A program made the translations under genes and the position numbers. This document shows, piece after piece, positions 26,175 through 34,245 of a DNA stretch of 64,000 bases. The stretch covers positions 160,041 through 224,040 of the forward strand of contig JACRIM010000058.1 of NCBI GenBank assembly GCA_016235815.1, written 5' to 3'. Under the pieces are notes generated by a model, which worked only from the letters and a program-made list of their open reading frames with translations, was not told the DNA's origin and ran no database searches. The stretch is from Planctomycetota bacterium. Lineage in GTDB: Bacteria; Planctomycetota; Phycisphaerae; UBA1845; UTPLA1. Each line of letters opens with the position of its first letter. The first letter of the stretch is position 1.

Positions 26175-27407
26175 TTATTTGCGGCCGGCGAGGATGCCGA
26201 GCACACCGACGAGGATTGCGACGAAGGCCAGTCCGCCGAAGACGGAGTAGTGGATGACATCCTTGGCGATGAGCGTCAGGAAACCCGGCCATGCGCCCTG
26301 CAGGTGTCCTGCGGTGGCGAGGCCGACCAGCGCCATGGCCAAGACGCCGAACAGGCAGGTGACATTCATCAAGGAACTGCCGGGCATTTCGACGGCGACG
26401 GAGGCGGCCATGCGCGGGGCCATGGTTGACGAGGCGGGGGTGGCCATCATCGGCACGGCCATGGGTTCTTCGCCGACGGGTTCGGCGACGATCGCACCTT
26501 CATCTTCGACGGTTTCGGCGGCCTCGACGACGACTTCCGTTTCGGTTTCGGCGGCCTCGGTCGGCGAGATGACGTCGAGCAGTTCAGCGCCGAGGCTGGT
26601 GTCGTCGCTGACCTGGGTGAGATCGAGCAGGCCGCTGCCGCTGCCGACGGCCTCGAGTTCATCGACGCCGGCGGAGATTCGCGTCTCGCCCATCGGATCG
26701 GCGGCGATTTCGACTTCATCATCTTCGAAGACGCTGATGCCCTTGGCGGCAGGCTTGGGAGCGGCGGGCGCGGGCCGCGGGGCTTCTTCTTCGCCGGAGG
26801 GTTCGAGGCTGATGATGCTCGAACCGGAGAGGCCGAGATCGGGAATCGACGCCGCCGGGCGGGCAGCGGGTTTTGCGGGTTGCTGCTCTTCGTCGCTGTC
26901 GGGCAACAGGTCGATTTCTGATGTGAACTCGCGCTTGGCCGGCGCGCCCTTGGCGGGCGCGGCGGGGAGTTCCTGCGGGAAATCTTCGGCGGACATTTCG
27001 AGCGGCGAGATTCCCATGGCGCTGCCGGAATCACTGGGAGACGCGGCAGCCGGTTCATCGTCGAGTAAGTTCAGTTCGGAGGGCTGGTCGGCGGGGATAT
27101 CGGCGAGCGGGCTGATCTCACCGAGGCCGAGGCTGGAGGAGGAATCGGCCAGGCTGCCAAGGGCCGAGGCGAAGGAGGTGTTCTCATCGGCGACGGGCTC
27201 GGCGGTCATCTCGTCGGTGGCGGCGAGATCCATGATGCTGCTGCCTTCTTTGGCGGCCATGCGTTCGACTTCGCCGCGTTTGAAGAAGACCTTCCCGGCG
27301 TCGCGGAATTCATGCAGCCGTCCGTCGGCCACCATGGCCTTGATGTCGGCGGCGGTCACACCGAGGGCTTCACACACCTGATCCAGCGTCAAATAGTCGG
27401 TCGCCAT
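26175..27407 (-). CDS. Helix-turn-helix protein with acidic linker and C-terminal membrane segments
   Basis: 410 residues. Residues ~5-55 form an excisionase/MerR-type winged HTH ('LTLDQVCEALGVTAADIKAM' and 'FRDAGKVFFKRGEVERMA'). A long low-complexity linker rich in Ala, Glu, Pro and Ser follows to about 330. The C-terminus has two hydrophobic segments ('CLFGVLAMALVGLATAG' and 'YSVFGGLAFVAILVGVLGIL'). Such HTH-linker-membrane proteins look planctomycete-specific; the HTH may act as a DNA or protein-binding anchor at the membrane rather than as a classical excisionase. The next gene on this strand is a membrane-anchored protein 124 bases upstream. Confidence 0.8.
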   Translation of the reverse strand: MATDYLTLDQVCEALGVTAADIKAMVADGRLHEFRDAGKVFFKRGEVERMAAKEGSSIMDLAATDEMTAEPVADENTSFASALGSLADSSSSLGLGEISPLADIPADQPSELNLLDDEPAAASPSDSGSAMGISPLEMSAEDFPQELPAAPAKGAPAKREFTSEIDLLPDSDEEQQPAKPAARPAASIPDLGLSGSSIISLEPSGEEEAPRPAPAAPKPAAKGISVFEDDEVEIAADPMGETRISAGVDELEAVGSGSGLLDLTQVSDDTSLGAELLDVISPTEAAETETEVVVEAAETVEDEGAIVAEPVGEEPMAVPMMATPASSTMAPRMAASVAVEMPGSSLMNVTCLFGVLAMALVGLATAGHLQGAWPGFLTLIAKDVIHYSVFGGLAFVAILVGVLGILAGRK

Positions 27408-27531
27408 GCAAGCACCGTGGTCGGAGACCCGTGGAGGCTCCGTCGTTTCGTGTTTCGTTGTCTCGCATCGAGCCTGCGAACGTTCGCGGGACTCGTGCCA
27501 ACCGATTGTCTCATCCCCCCGTGCCGGTAGG

Positions 27532-28068
27532 TTACGGCGTCGGGCTTGGTTTGGTGGAAGTCGGTTCTGCTTCCTCGGGCGTGTTCAAACCGGGGATGCT
27601 CGTCCCCAGCACTTCGTCCGCGTCGTCGGGCCGTGCCCCGTTGTTGCGGATTCGGTCTTTGTTCTTTCGCTGCTCTTCGAGCAGTTTCTTGATCATCTCC
27701 GGCGTCGTTTCCTTGTCGAGGTTGAAGCCCTCCAGGTAACGATCGAAGTCGAACGATCGGGCAAACACCAGCCGCATCTTTCGCGTGCCGGGCATGTATT
27801 CGTAGCACCAGACGTTTCGCGTATCGACGTCCATCATGAACAGGCCGTACCGGTTGGTATCGATCTGCCCGGTGAAGGCGAAGATGCCGCGGGCACCGGC
27901 CATCGGGGAATCGGCAAAGGCGGTCGGGATGCCGATGGGCCCGCGGTCGGTTCGAACGATCAGCGTCGTTGCAATCACCGCGAGCAAGAGCGCGATGATC
28001 CAAAGCACGGTCTGTCGTTGCGGCGCGGGCGTTGCCGCGACCTGGTCGCTGTGATGTACGGGCTGCAT
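27532..28068 (-). CDS. Membrane-anchored protein of unknown function
   Basis: 178 residues with one N-terminal membrane segment ('TVLWIIALLLAVIATTLIV') after a short cytoplasmic head. The outer part has a small domain ('GIFAFTGQIDTNRYGLFMMD' ... 'MRLVFARSFDFDRYLEGFN') and a charged tail rich in Lys, Asp and Pro ('EEQRKNKDRIRNNGARPDDA'). No enzyme motif. It lies upstream of, and in the same direction as, the HTH-membrane protein gene, and divergent from pabB. Homologues seem to belong to planctomycetes, judged by style only. Confidence 0.75.
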   Translation of the reverse strand: MQPVHHSDQVAATPAPQRQTVLWIIALLLAVIATTLIVRTDRGPIGIPTAFADSPMAGARGIFAFTGQIDTNRYGLFMMDVDTRNVWCYEYMPGTRKMRLVFARSFDFDRYLEGFNLDKETTPEMIKKLLEEQRKNKDRIRNNGARPDDADEVLGTSIPGLNTPEEAEPTSTKPSPTP

Positions 28069-28224
28069 CGTGGCTCCCGAATGCTTAATGATCCCCCAGG
28101 CTGGTACCCTTTCAATTATACGGGGCCGACCCGTCGCCTCAAGCCGCGGAGTGCAGGAATTACGCGCGATTTCGCGTTGGTCGGCGTTTTTCAGGGCCTT
28201 TGGGCAAAGCTATACTGCCCGACG

Positions 28225-29649
28225 ATGGCCGTGAACGCCCTTCCCCCTGTTCGACGATGCTTTTCACGGACCGTTGCGCGGCCCGGTAACCTTTCCGGGC
28301 TTCGGGCGTGGGTTGCCGGGCAGGCCGGCGGTGTGATGCTTGAATCCGTCGCCCATGACGAGCGTTGGGGGCGATACTCGGTCTTTGCCGTTCGGCCGTC
28401 ACGGGTTATCGAGATCGCGGATGCGGACCCGTGCGATCCGTTTGTCGCGCTGGCTGATGCGTGCCGCCCGTGGTCGATCGACTCGGGCCGTCGACTTCCA
28501 TTTCATGCGGGATGGATCGGTTATGTGGCATACGAGGCCGGCCGGTTCGTTGAGCCGCGCTCGATGAATGCACTTCGCGCAAGTGGAATGCCGCTTTCAT
28601 GGTGGGGTTACTACGGTTGCGCACTCGTTGTCGATCATTGTCGCGACGAGTGGTATGTCGCGGGTGAAGTTGACCCTAGTCATGATGATTCGGCCGACAA
28701 GGTGCGCTTTTGGCAGACGGCCATTGCCGAGGCGGACGGTTTTGTAAGCAGCGACTCGTCGCTCGCACTGGCCCAGGGTCAATGGCACGATTCGCGCGAG
28801 GACTACCTTGAGAATGTTCGGCGGATCGTGGACTACATACGCGCGGGGGATGTTTTTCAGGTCAACCTCGCCCGGCGGTACCGCGTGCGGTGTGCTGCCT
28901 CGCCGGCGGCGATCTATCAGCGGCTTTGTGAGACTAATCCGGCCGTGTACAGCGCGTACCTGAGCGGGGTGTCGGGCGATTGGTCCCTGTTGTCGTCTTC
29001 GCCGGAGCTGTTTCTGGCCGTCAACGGCCGAGAGGTTGTGACGCGGCCCATCAAGGGTACGCGGCCGCGTGGGGCGACGCCTGATGCGGACCTTGCAAAT
29101 CGCCGGATGCTCCTGACGAGCGACAAGGATCGGGCCGAGCTGAACATGATTATCGATTTGCTTCGCAATGATATTGGTCGGGTGTGCGAGGCGGGCACGG
29201 TGCGTGTGCAATCCGACGGCGATATCGAGGCGTTGCCCACGGTTTTTCATCGCACTGCGACGATTGCGGGCCGGCTGCGCGAGGATGCGGATTCGCTCGA
29301 TCTGCTTCGGGCGTGCTTTCCCGGCGGCTCGATCAGTGGCGCGCCGAAGGTACGGGCCATGCAGATCATTCACGAATTGGAGCCTTTTGCGCGTGGGCCC
29401 TACTGCGGCGCGATCGGCTATATCGGCGTTGATGGCGCGATGCAGCTCAACATTCCGATTCGCACGATGACTCGGCGGGGTGATACGCTCGACCTTTTTG
29501 TCGGCAGCGGAATCGTGGCGGATTCGGACCCGGAGGCGGAGTACGACGAACTCACGGCAAAGGCGGCCGGGATGATGGCGGCGCTGCACGGTACCATTCC
29601 AACAATGAACGGCAGACCCGCAGAACTCCATGGAGCCGCAGCGCGATGA
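28225..29649 (+). CDS. pabB: Aminodeoxychorismate synthase component I
   Basis: Converts chorismate, with ammonia from a glutaminase partner, to 4-amino-4-deoxychorismate for folate. From ATG 28225 the protein has 474 residues; the frame is open far upstream but carries no homology there. Motifs: 'IRAGDVFQVNLARRYRV', the 'RPIKGTRPRG' Lys motif typical of PabB, 'SDKDRAELNMIIDLLRNDIG', 'FPGGSISGAPKVRAM' and 'GAIGYIG'. A TATACT box at 28211-28216 lies only 8 bases before the ATG, so a very short leader is possible, and there is no clear ribosome site. It overlaps pabC by 4 bases (ATGA). Confidence 0.93.
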   Translation: MAVNALPPVRRCFSRTVARPGNLSGLRAWVAGQAGGVMLESVAHDERWGRYSVFAVRPSRVIEIADADPCDPFVALADACRPWSIDSGRRLPFHAGWIGYVAYEAGRFVEPRSMNALRASGMPLSWWGYYGCALVVDHCRDEWYVAGEVDPSHDDSADKVRFWQTAIAEADGFVSSDSSLALAQGQWHDSREDYLENVRRIVDYIRAGDVFQVNLARRYRVRCAASPAAIYQRLCETNPAVYSAYLSGVSGDWSLLSSSPELFLAVNGREVVTRPIKGTRPRGATPDADLANRRMLLTSDKDRAELNMIIDLLRNDIGRVCEAGTVRVQSDGDIEALPTVFHRTATIAGRLREDADSLDLLRACFPGGSISGAPKVRAMQIIHELEPFARGPYCGAIGYIGVDGAMQLNIPIRTMTRRGDTLDLFVGSGIVADSDPEAEYDELTAKAAGMMAALHGTIPTMNGRPAELHGAAAR

Positions 29650-30515
29650 GTGAATTCGTCTATCTCAACGACCGGGTACTACCCGCCGGGGAGGCCACTG
29701 TGTCTGTCTTCGACGCAGGCCTGACCCATGCGGCGGGCCTGTTCGAAACCATGCGGGCTTATCACGGTCGGGTGATGCGGATAAACGACCATCTTGAGCG
29801 ATTGCTTGGCTCGGCAGCGACGCTGGATCTACTGATTCCGGTGACGGCGGCGCAGTTGCAACATGCGGTGTATGAGGTGCTTGATGCGAACGGCCTCAAG
29901 GACGCGCGTATTCGATTGGTGGTGACGCCGGGCAATGTGCCGCGGCCGGATCAGGTGGAGGTTGTTGAGCCGCATCCGACGATCCTGGCGACGGCAACGA
30001 AGGTGCAGCCGCACCCGCCGGAGCAATACAAGACGGGATGGCGCGTGTGTATCAGCCCGTACAAGACGAATCGACTCGACCCGCTTGCGGGGCACAAGAC
30101 GCTGGCGTATCTGCCGAGGCTCATGGCGATGAAAGACGCGGCCAGCCGGCGGTGCAATGAGTCGCTGTGGTTCACGACGGAGAATAATCTTGCGGAGGGA
30201 TCGGTTTGCAATGTATTTGTCGTGAAGGACGGCGTCATTCGTACGCCGCCGGTGAATACGCCGATCCTGCCGGGGACGGTTCGCAAGGCGGTGATCGATG
30301 AGGCGCGCGACGCGGACATTCCCGTGGAGGAGACGGCGATTGATATTACGATGCTGCTTGAGGCACAAGAGGTGTTTCTGACGGGCAGTGTGCTGGAGGT
30401 GATGCCGGTGACGAGCATTGAGAAGCATGTGGTCGGGGATGGGCAGCCGGGGGTGGTGACGAGGCGGGTGATGGAGTTGTACGCGGCTCTTGTGCAGAGT
30501 GAGTGTGGCGAGTGA
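29646..30515 (+). CDS. pabC: Aminodeoxychorismate lyase / class IV aminotransferase
   Basis: PLP enzyme of 289 residues that splits 4-amino-4-deoxychorismate to p-aminobenzoate and pyruvate; branched-chain aminotransferase is the main alternative, as both share the fold. The PLP Lys is in 'GHKTLAYLPRLMA', with 'ESLWFTTENNLAEGSVCNVF' and 'TPILPGTVRKAV' as further class IV motifs. The position directly after pabB, with an ATGA overlap, favours the lyase. Its stop overlaps the GTG start of the nif3-like gene. Confidence 0.88.
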   Translation: MSEFVYLNDRVLPAGEATVSVFDAGLTHAAGLFETMRAYHGRVMRINDHLERLLGSAATLDLLIPVTAAQLQHAVYEVLDANGLKDARIRLVVTPGNVPRPDQVEVVEPHPTILATATKVQPHPPEQYKTGWRVCISPYKTNRLDPLAGHKTLAYLPRLMAMKDAASRRCNESLWFTTENNLAEGSVCNVFVVKDGVIRTPPVNTPILPGTVRKAVIDEARDADIPVEETAIDITMLLEAQEVFLTGSVLEVMPVTSIEKHVVGDGQPGVVTRRVMELYAALVQSECGE

Positions 30516-31684
30516 GGAAACGTCGAAACGTCGAAAAGTCGAAAAGTCGAAACAGGAACGCCGCTACTGTTTACGACCTTTTTCGTGCTGTCCATGAGAT
30601 TGCTCCCAGTTGGGCGGCTGCGGAATGGGACAATGTCGGCCTGATTGTCGGAGATCTTTCGTGGCGGCTACGTCGTTCATTGCTCACCATTGATCTGACA
30701 TCCGATGTGCTCGACGAAGCTGTTAAGCTCCGTTGCGATTCCGTCATCGCGTACCACCCGCCGATTTTCAAGCCGACGAAGCGAATGGTCTTGGGTTGGG
30801 GGTCGCAAGACTCCATCGCTGCTGAGGCGCTCAGTCGCCACATTGCCATTTATTCGCCGCACACCGCACTCGACACGGTGCCCGGAGGCACGAACGACGT
30901 CCTCGCTGACCTGTGCGGCATGGCCGACACTCGGCCGTTTAGACCGCTCGACCTACCTAAGTCCTTCGGCCAATGCAAACTGGTCGTCTTTGTCCCTGAG
31001 AATGCCGTCGACAAGGTCGCCGACGCGCTCTTCAAAGCCGGTTGTGGGCACATCGGCGACTACGAAAGATGCAGCTTCCGCTCCGGCGGGCACGGCACAT
31101 TTTTCGGTACTGACTCTACCAACCCACGGGTTGGCACGCGCGACCGTCTTGAGCGCGTCGCTGAAGTACGCGTCGAAGTTGTTTGCTACGAAGACGAACT
31201 GGCCGAGGCTATCGCTGCGATGAAGCAGGCTCACCCTTACGAGACCCCCGCGTACGACATTTACAAACTACAGCCGATCCCCATTGAAGGGGTCGGGCAG
31301 GGTCGCATCGGACGATTTGCCAAACCGACTACGCTTGCCAACCTGGCGCGATCGCTCAAACGCAAGACCGGCGCCGCAAATGTCTCTATCGTCGGCAATC
31401 CCAAGTCGCGACTCACGCGAGGACTTGTCTGTGTCGGCGCGGCGGGTGAACTGCCGTTGGAGTTTCCCGGACTTGGCAATGAGAAGGATGTCGTGATTAC
31501 TGGTGAATTTCGACACCATGATGCGCTGGAGTATCAGCGCCGCGGGGTTTGTGCGATTGCGCTGGGGCATTGGGCCAGCGAACGGCCGGTTTTGAAGCCG
31601 TTGGCGGCGCGGTTGAGGAAGGCACTGCCGAGTGTTGAGTTTATTGTGAGTCGGGCGGATCGTGATCCTTATGTTGCGATTTGA
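30512..31684 (+). CDS. Nif3-like dinuclear metal center protein (YqfO type) with octamer repeats at its start
   Basis: 390 residues from GTG 30512, which overlaps the pabC stop as GTGA; a second GTG lies at 30503. Nif3/DUF34 proteins bind two metal ions and were long labelled GTP cyclohydrolase 1 type 2. Motifs: 'AEWDNVGLIVGD', 'AYHPPIFKP' with the metal-binding His, 'IYSPHTALD' and the C-terminal 'GEFRHHDALEYQ' and 'LGHWASERPVL'. Residues ~150-265 are the PII/CutA-like insertion of the YqfO subgroup ('KLVVFVPENAVDKVADALF', 'HPYETPAYDIYKL'). Codons 4-14 are made of four 8-base repeats, so slippage would change the frame before the conserved domain. Confidence 0.9.
   Translation: MRKRRNVEKSKSRNRNAATVYDLFRAVHEIAPSWAAAEWDNVGLIVGDLSWRLRRSLLTIDLTSDVLDEAVKLRCDSVIAYHPPIFKPTKRMVLGWGSQDSIAAEALSRHIAIYSPHTALDTVPGGTNDVLADLCGMADTRPFRPLDLPKSFGQCKLVVFVPENAVDKVADALFKAGCGHIGDYERCSFRSGGHGTFFGTDSTNPRVGTRDRLERVAEVRVEVVCYEDELAEAIAAMKQAHPYETPAYDIYKLQPIPIEGVGQGRIGRFAKPTTLANLARSLKRKTGAANVSIVGNPKSRLTRGLVCVGAAGELPLEFPGLGNEKDVVITGEFRHHDALEYQRRGVCAIALGHWASERPVLKPLAARLRKALPSVEFIVSRADRDPYVAI
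30521..30552. repeat. Octamer tract at the start of the nif3-like gene
   Basis: CGTCGAAA twice, then AGTCGAAA twice, in perfect 8-base register immediately after the GTG start codon. It encodes 'RRNVEKSKSR'. It is the same family as the octamer tracts in mutL. Confidence 0.9.
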
Positions 31685-31796
31685 GCGGCGAGAACGTGAG
31701 ATCGAACACGCCGTCGACATGCAGTGGATCCTGCCGGCCGATTGCGTTTGGTGACGTGGTGCCGTGTAAATTCGGCTCCGTGGGAAATGCTCCTTC

Positions 31797-31879
31797 GCCC
31801 CTATCGGGGCTGCATACTACGCGCACATTCCTTCCACGGGCTTTCGCCCGTGGCTACGGTCCATCGCCCCTGTCGGGGC
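31797..31879. repeat. Three-hairpin REP-like array
   Basis: GCCCC-TATC-GGGGC (31797-31810), CCACGGG-CTTTCG-CCCGTGG (31834-31853) and GCCCC-TGTC-GGGGC (31866-31879). The outer hairpins are near-identical and share flanks, as in bacterial REP/BIME elements mobilised by RAYT transposases. It lies in the 294-base gap between the nif3-like gene and the parvulin lipoprotein gene; nothing else is recognised in that gap. Confidence 0.75.
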
Positions 31880-31978
31880 TGTTATTGCGAACGCCGCTTG
31901 AAGTTGAACAATGCCCAGACGCAAACTGTTGTTTCGCCGTGGTGCTCGGATTGCGGGAGCGATGGTATGATTCCGCGC

Positions 31979-33034
31979 ATGACTATCGCACGTTTCACGA
32001 TTATCGCTTCGCCAGTTTTCCTGATTTTCTTGTTCGCGGTTGCCTGTGATCGTGGATCGCGTTCGGGGGCCTCCGTTCACGATCAACTCGTGGCCAGTCA
32101 GGGGAAACCTGAGACTCCCCCACCGCAGCCTGCCCGGCCGGCACCGTCGCGTACGGTTGCGTCGGTCAACGGTGTTGGAATTGAGCGCCGGGAACTCGTG
32201 GACCTTTTGATACGGGCCCGCGGGCTTTCGCTTTTACAACAGATGATCCTGCGTGAGACGGCGATGCAGGAGGCGCGGCGCAAGGGCATCACCATCGCTG
32301 AGGCCGATGTCGAGCAGGAGTATGAGTACACGCTTCAGGCGGAGCAGTTCAACGGAAAAGACCCCGACAAGCTGACCCCAGCGCGTCGAGAGCAATTGAT
32401 CGAGGACTGGGTTCGCTCGCGGGGTGTCAGTCGGGATGAGTTGCAATTGGCGATGGAGCGGCAGGCGTGCCTTCGGAAGCTCGTGCAGGACCGCATCGAC
32501 GTTGATGAGACCCAGTTGCGCAAGGAATACGACCGCACCTATGGCGAGAAGGTCGAAGTACGGCACATCCAGCTTGAGGCGGCTCGGTACTACCCGCAGA
32601 TCAAACAGCGGCTGGAACGCGGTGAGAAATTTGAGGACCTTGCCCGCCAGTTCAGCATCAACGGATTATCGAAGCCGCGCGGCGGGCTGCTTCCGCCGTT
32701 TAGCGCGGCGGATGACACGGTGCCGGGCATTTTCGTCAAGTCGGCGTTTGCATTGCAGCCGGGCCAGTACACGAACCCGATCGAGGCGGAAGGCGGCGTT
32801 CATGTGCTCATGCTGGAGCGGCGGATTCCTGCACAGACGGTCAACTTCGAGGACGCGCGTCCCACGCTGACGCGGCATTTGAAGGCGCGACTTACCACGG
32901 CGGCCATGCAGGACCTTGGGACGCGATTGCTGATGGCAGCGGAGCTGCGAATCGAAGACCCGGGACTTCGCGATCAATACAAAAAGCTGCACGCCGCGAA
33001 GGAGATCGAGGGACCGCCGTTGCTCGGTCAGTGA
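31979..33034 (+). CDS. Parvulin-type peptidyl-prolyl isomerase lipoprotein (SurA/PrsA-like)
   Basis: 351 residues from ATG 31979; ATG 31967 is four codons earlier and the frame is open back to 31724. The N-terminus is hydrophobic and ends in a lipobox-like 'LFAVAC', so the protein is probably lipid-anchored outside the inner membrane. Residues ~55-180 are a SurA_N-like helical chaperone domain ('VNGVGIERRELVDLLIRARG'). Residues ~185-295 are the PPIC domain ('EVRHIQLEAARYYPQIKQRL', 'GEKFEDLARQFS', 'GGLLPPF', 'GQYTNPIEAEGGVHVLMLE'). Likely role: folding of exported proteins. Its stop overlaps the next start by up to 4 bases. Confidence 0.87.
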   Translation: MTIARFTIIASPVFLIFLFAVACDRGSRSGASVHDQLVASQGKPETPPPQPARPAPSRTVASVNGVGIERRELVDLLIRARGLSLLQQMILRETAMQEARRKGITIAEADVEQEYEYTLQAEQFNGKDPDKLTPARREQLIEDWVRSRGVSRDELQLAMERQACLRKLVQDRIDVDETQLRKEYDRTYGEKVEVRHIQLEAARYYPQIKQRLERGEKFEDLARQFSINGLSKPRGGLLPPFSAADDTVPGIFVKSAFALQPGQYTNPIEAEGGVHVLMLERRIPAQTVNFEDARPTLTRHLKARLTTAAMQDLGTRLLMAAELRIEDPGLRDQYKKLHAAKEIEGPPLLGQ

Positions 33035-33792
33035 TGTGTGTCATGTCGATCATCGAGGAATACAAACGACAATTTGCGTGGCGACCATGGGGCGAGATCT
33101 TTGCGGCGTTACCGGATATTCGGAATCAGATTGTGGTCGACCTCGGCTGCGCCGTCGGCGATCAATCGGCGGAACTGATTCGGCGCGGGGCGTTTGTGAT
33201 CGGCCTCGACGCGAATGAGGAGATGCTGGCTGAGGCCCGCCGGGCGAATCCAACGAATGCCGAGTTTCGTACGACGAACTTGCTTCAACCCCTGACGCTC
33301 AAGCGCCCTGTTGACGGCATCTGGTGCAGTTTTGCGGCGGCGTTTTTTGTCGACCTTTCCGCGACGCTGGGCAGCTGGCTCCGGTGTCTCCGGCCGGGCG
33401 GGTGGATTGCGCTGACCGAGATCGACGACCTTTTCGGCCATAAGCCCGTTTCGGCGCGGACGCGTGAATTGCTTGATGCTTACGCGGCGGATGGATTGGC
33501 GGCGCGACGATACGACTTTCACATGGGGAGCAAGCTGCGCGGAGCCATGGAGGGTGCGGGGCTGTCTGTTCGCGATGAATTGCGGCTATCGGATCGGGAG
33601 CTTGCGTTCGACGGGCCGGCAGAGCCGGCGGTTTTGGAAGCGTGGCGGCTGCGACTGGACCGGATGAAGCTGCTGCATGATTTCTGTGGGCGTGAGTACG
33701 AGGGCGTTCGCGACGATTTCCTGAGTTGCCTTGGACGACCTGATCATCAGGCAAGGGCGCGGGTTGTCTTCTGTTTGGGGTTCTTGGAATGA
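33034..33792 (+). CDS. SAM-dependent class I methyltransferase
   Basis: About 250 residues. Motif I is 'VVDLGCAVGDQSAEL' and the acidic end of strand 2 is 'FVIGLDANEEMLAEARRANP'. Later 'GIWCSFAAAFFVDL' and 'RCLRPGGWIALTEIDD' match the usual post-motif strands of ubiE-like enzymes. GTG 33031, ATG 33034 and ATG 33043 are all possible starts; all give a close or overlapping junction with the lipoprotein gene, so the two are co-transcribed. The substrate is unknown. Confidence 0.85.
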   Translation: MCVMSIIEEYKRQFAWRPWGEIFAALPDIRNQIVVDLGCAVGDQSAELIRRGAFVIGLDANEEMLAEARRANPTNAEFRTTNLLQPLTLKRPVDGIWCSFAAAFFVDLSATLGSWLRCLRPGGWIALTEIDDLFGHKPVSARTRELLDAYAADGLAARRYDFHMGSKLRGAMEGAGLSVRDELRLSDRELAFDGPAEPAVLEAWRLRLDRMKLLHDFCGREYEGVRDDFLSCLGRPDHQARARVVFCLGFLE

Positions 33793-33817
33793 TGGGGTTG
33801 AGTCGAAGGATGTGAAA

Positions 33818-33908
33818 CGGAGAGGGGGGGATTCGAACCCCCGGTACGGGTATTAATCCGTACAACGGTTTAGCAAACCGCCGCTTTAAACCACTCAGCC
33901 ACCTCTCC
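33818..33908 (-). tRNA. tRNA-Ser (GCU anticodon)
   Basis: On the minus strand the sequence starts GGAGAGG and ends CCTCTCC plus G, giving a 7-bp acceptor stem. The anticodon arm is CGGTT-TGCTAA-AACCG with anticodon GCT. A long variable arm (TTGTACGGATTAATACCCGTAC) and the T arm CGGGGGTTCGAATCCCCC follow, as expected for a class II serine tRNA. CCA is not encoded. Confidence 0.95.
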
Positions 33909-34245
33909 ACGTATGGTCGCTCAGGGCGCAGATAAGGATATCTCGGGGGTTCGTGGTTGACAAGGAAAATGGCGAGGGTGTGGAAAACGCCCATGATGGC
34001 GTGAGTTTCGGGGTTGGGCGCGGTGAGATCTGCGCTGAAGATCTGGGGGCTGGCGACGAGTACACGAAACGGCATTGACCATATAAGGAATGGCCGGCAG
34101 GGACGCCTGCCCCACTTACTTGATACCAGCACAAAAATTCCACAAGCACTTGACCGGAGCGGCAGAATTCCTTGCAATAGGGTCGATTGCCTTCTGAGGG
34201 AAACCGCGACGCCGCCGTCGCGACGATTAATCAGGGATGACTCAC
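33909..34245. other. Intergenic region with two hairpins upstream of the TPR lipoprotein gene
   Basis: No gene seen. GGCAGG-GACG-CCTGCC lies at 34092-34107. A tight hairpin CGCGACG-CCGC-CGTCGCG lies at 34205-34222, just ahead of the ribosome site of the next gene, so it could affect its translation or end upstream transcription, although no run of T follows. Confidence 0.5.

Noticed and set aside
26254-27381. 375-residue Ser/Ala-rich frame antisense to the HTH-membrane protein gene
   Set aside because: Mirror of a repetitive acidic linker; no start signal or homology.
27406-28224. N-terminal extension of PabB back to 27406
   Set aside because: The extension runs antisense to a membrane protein gene and has no family similarity; ATG 28225 gives the normal length.
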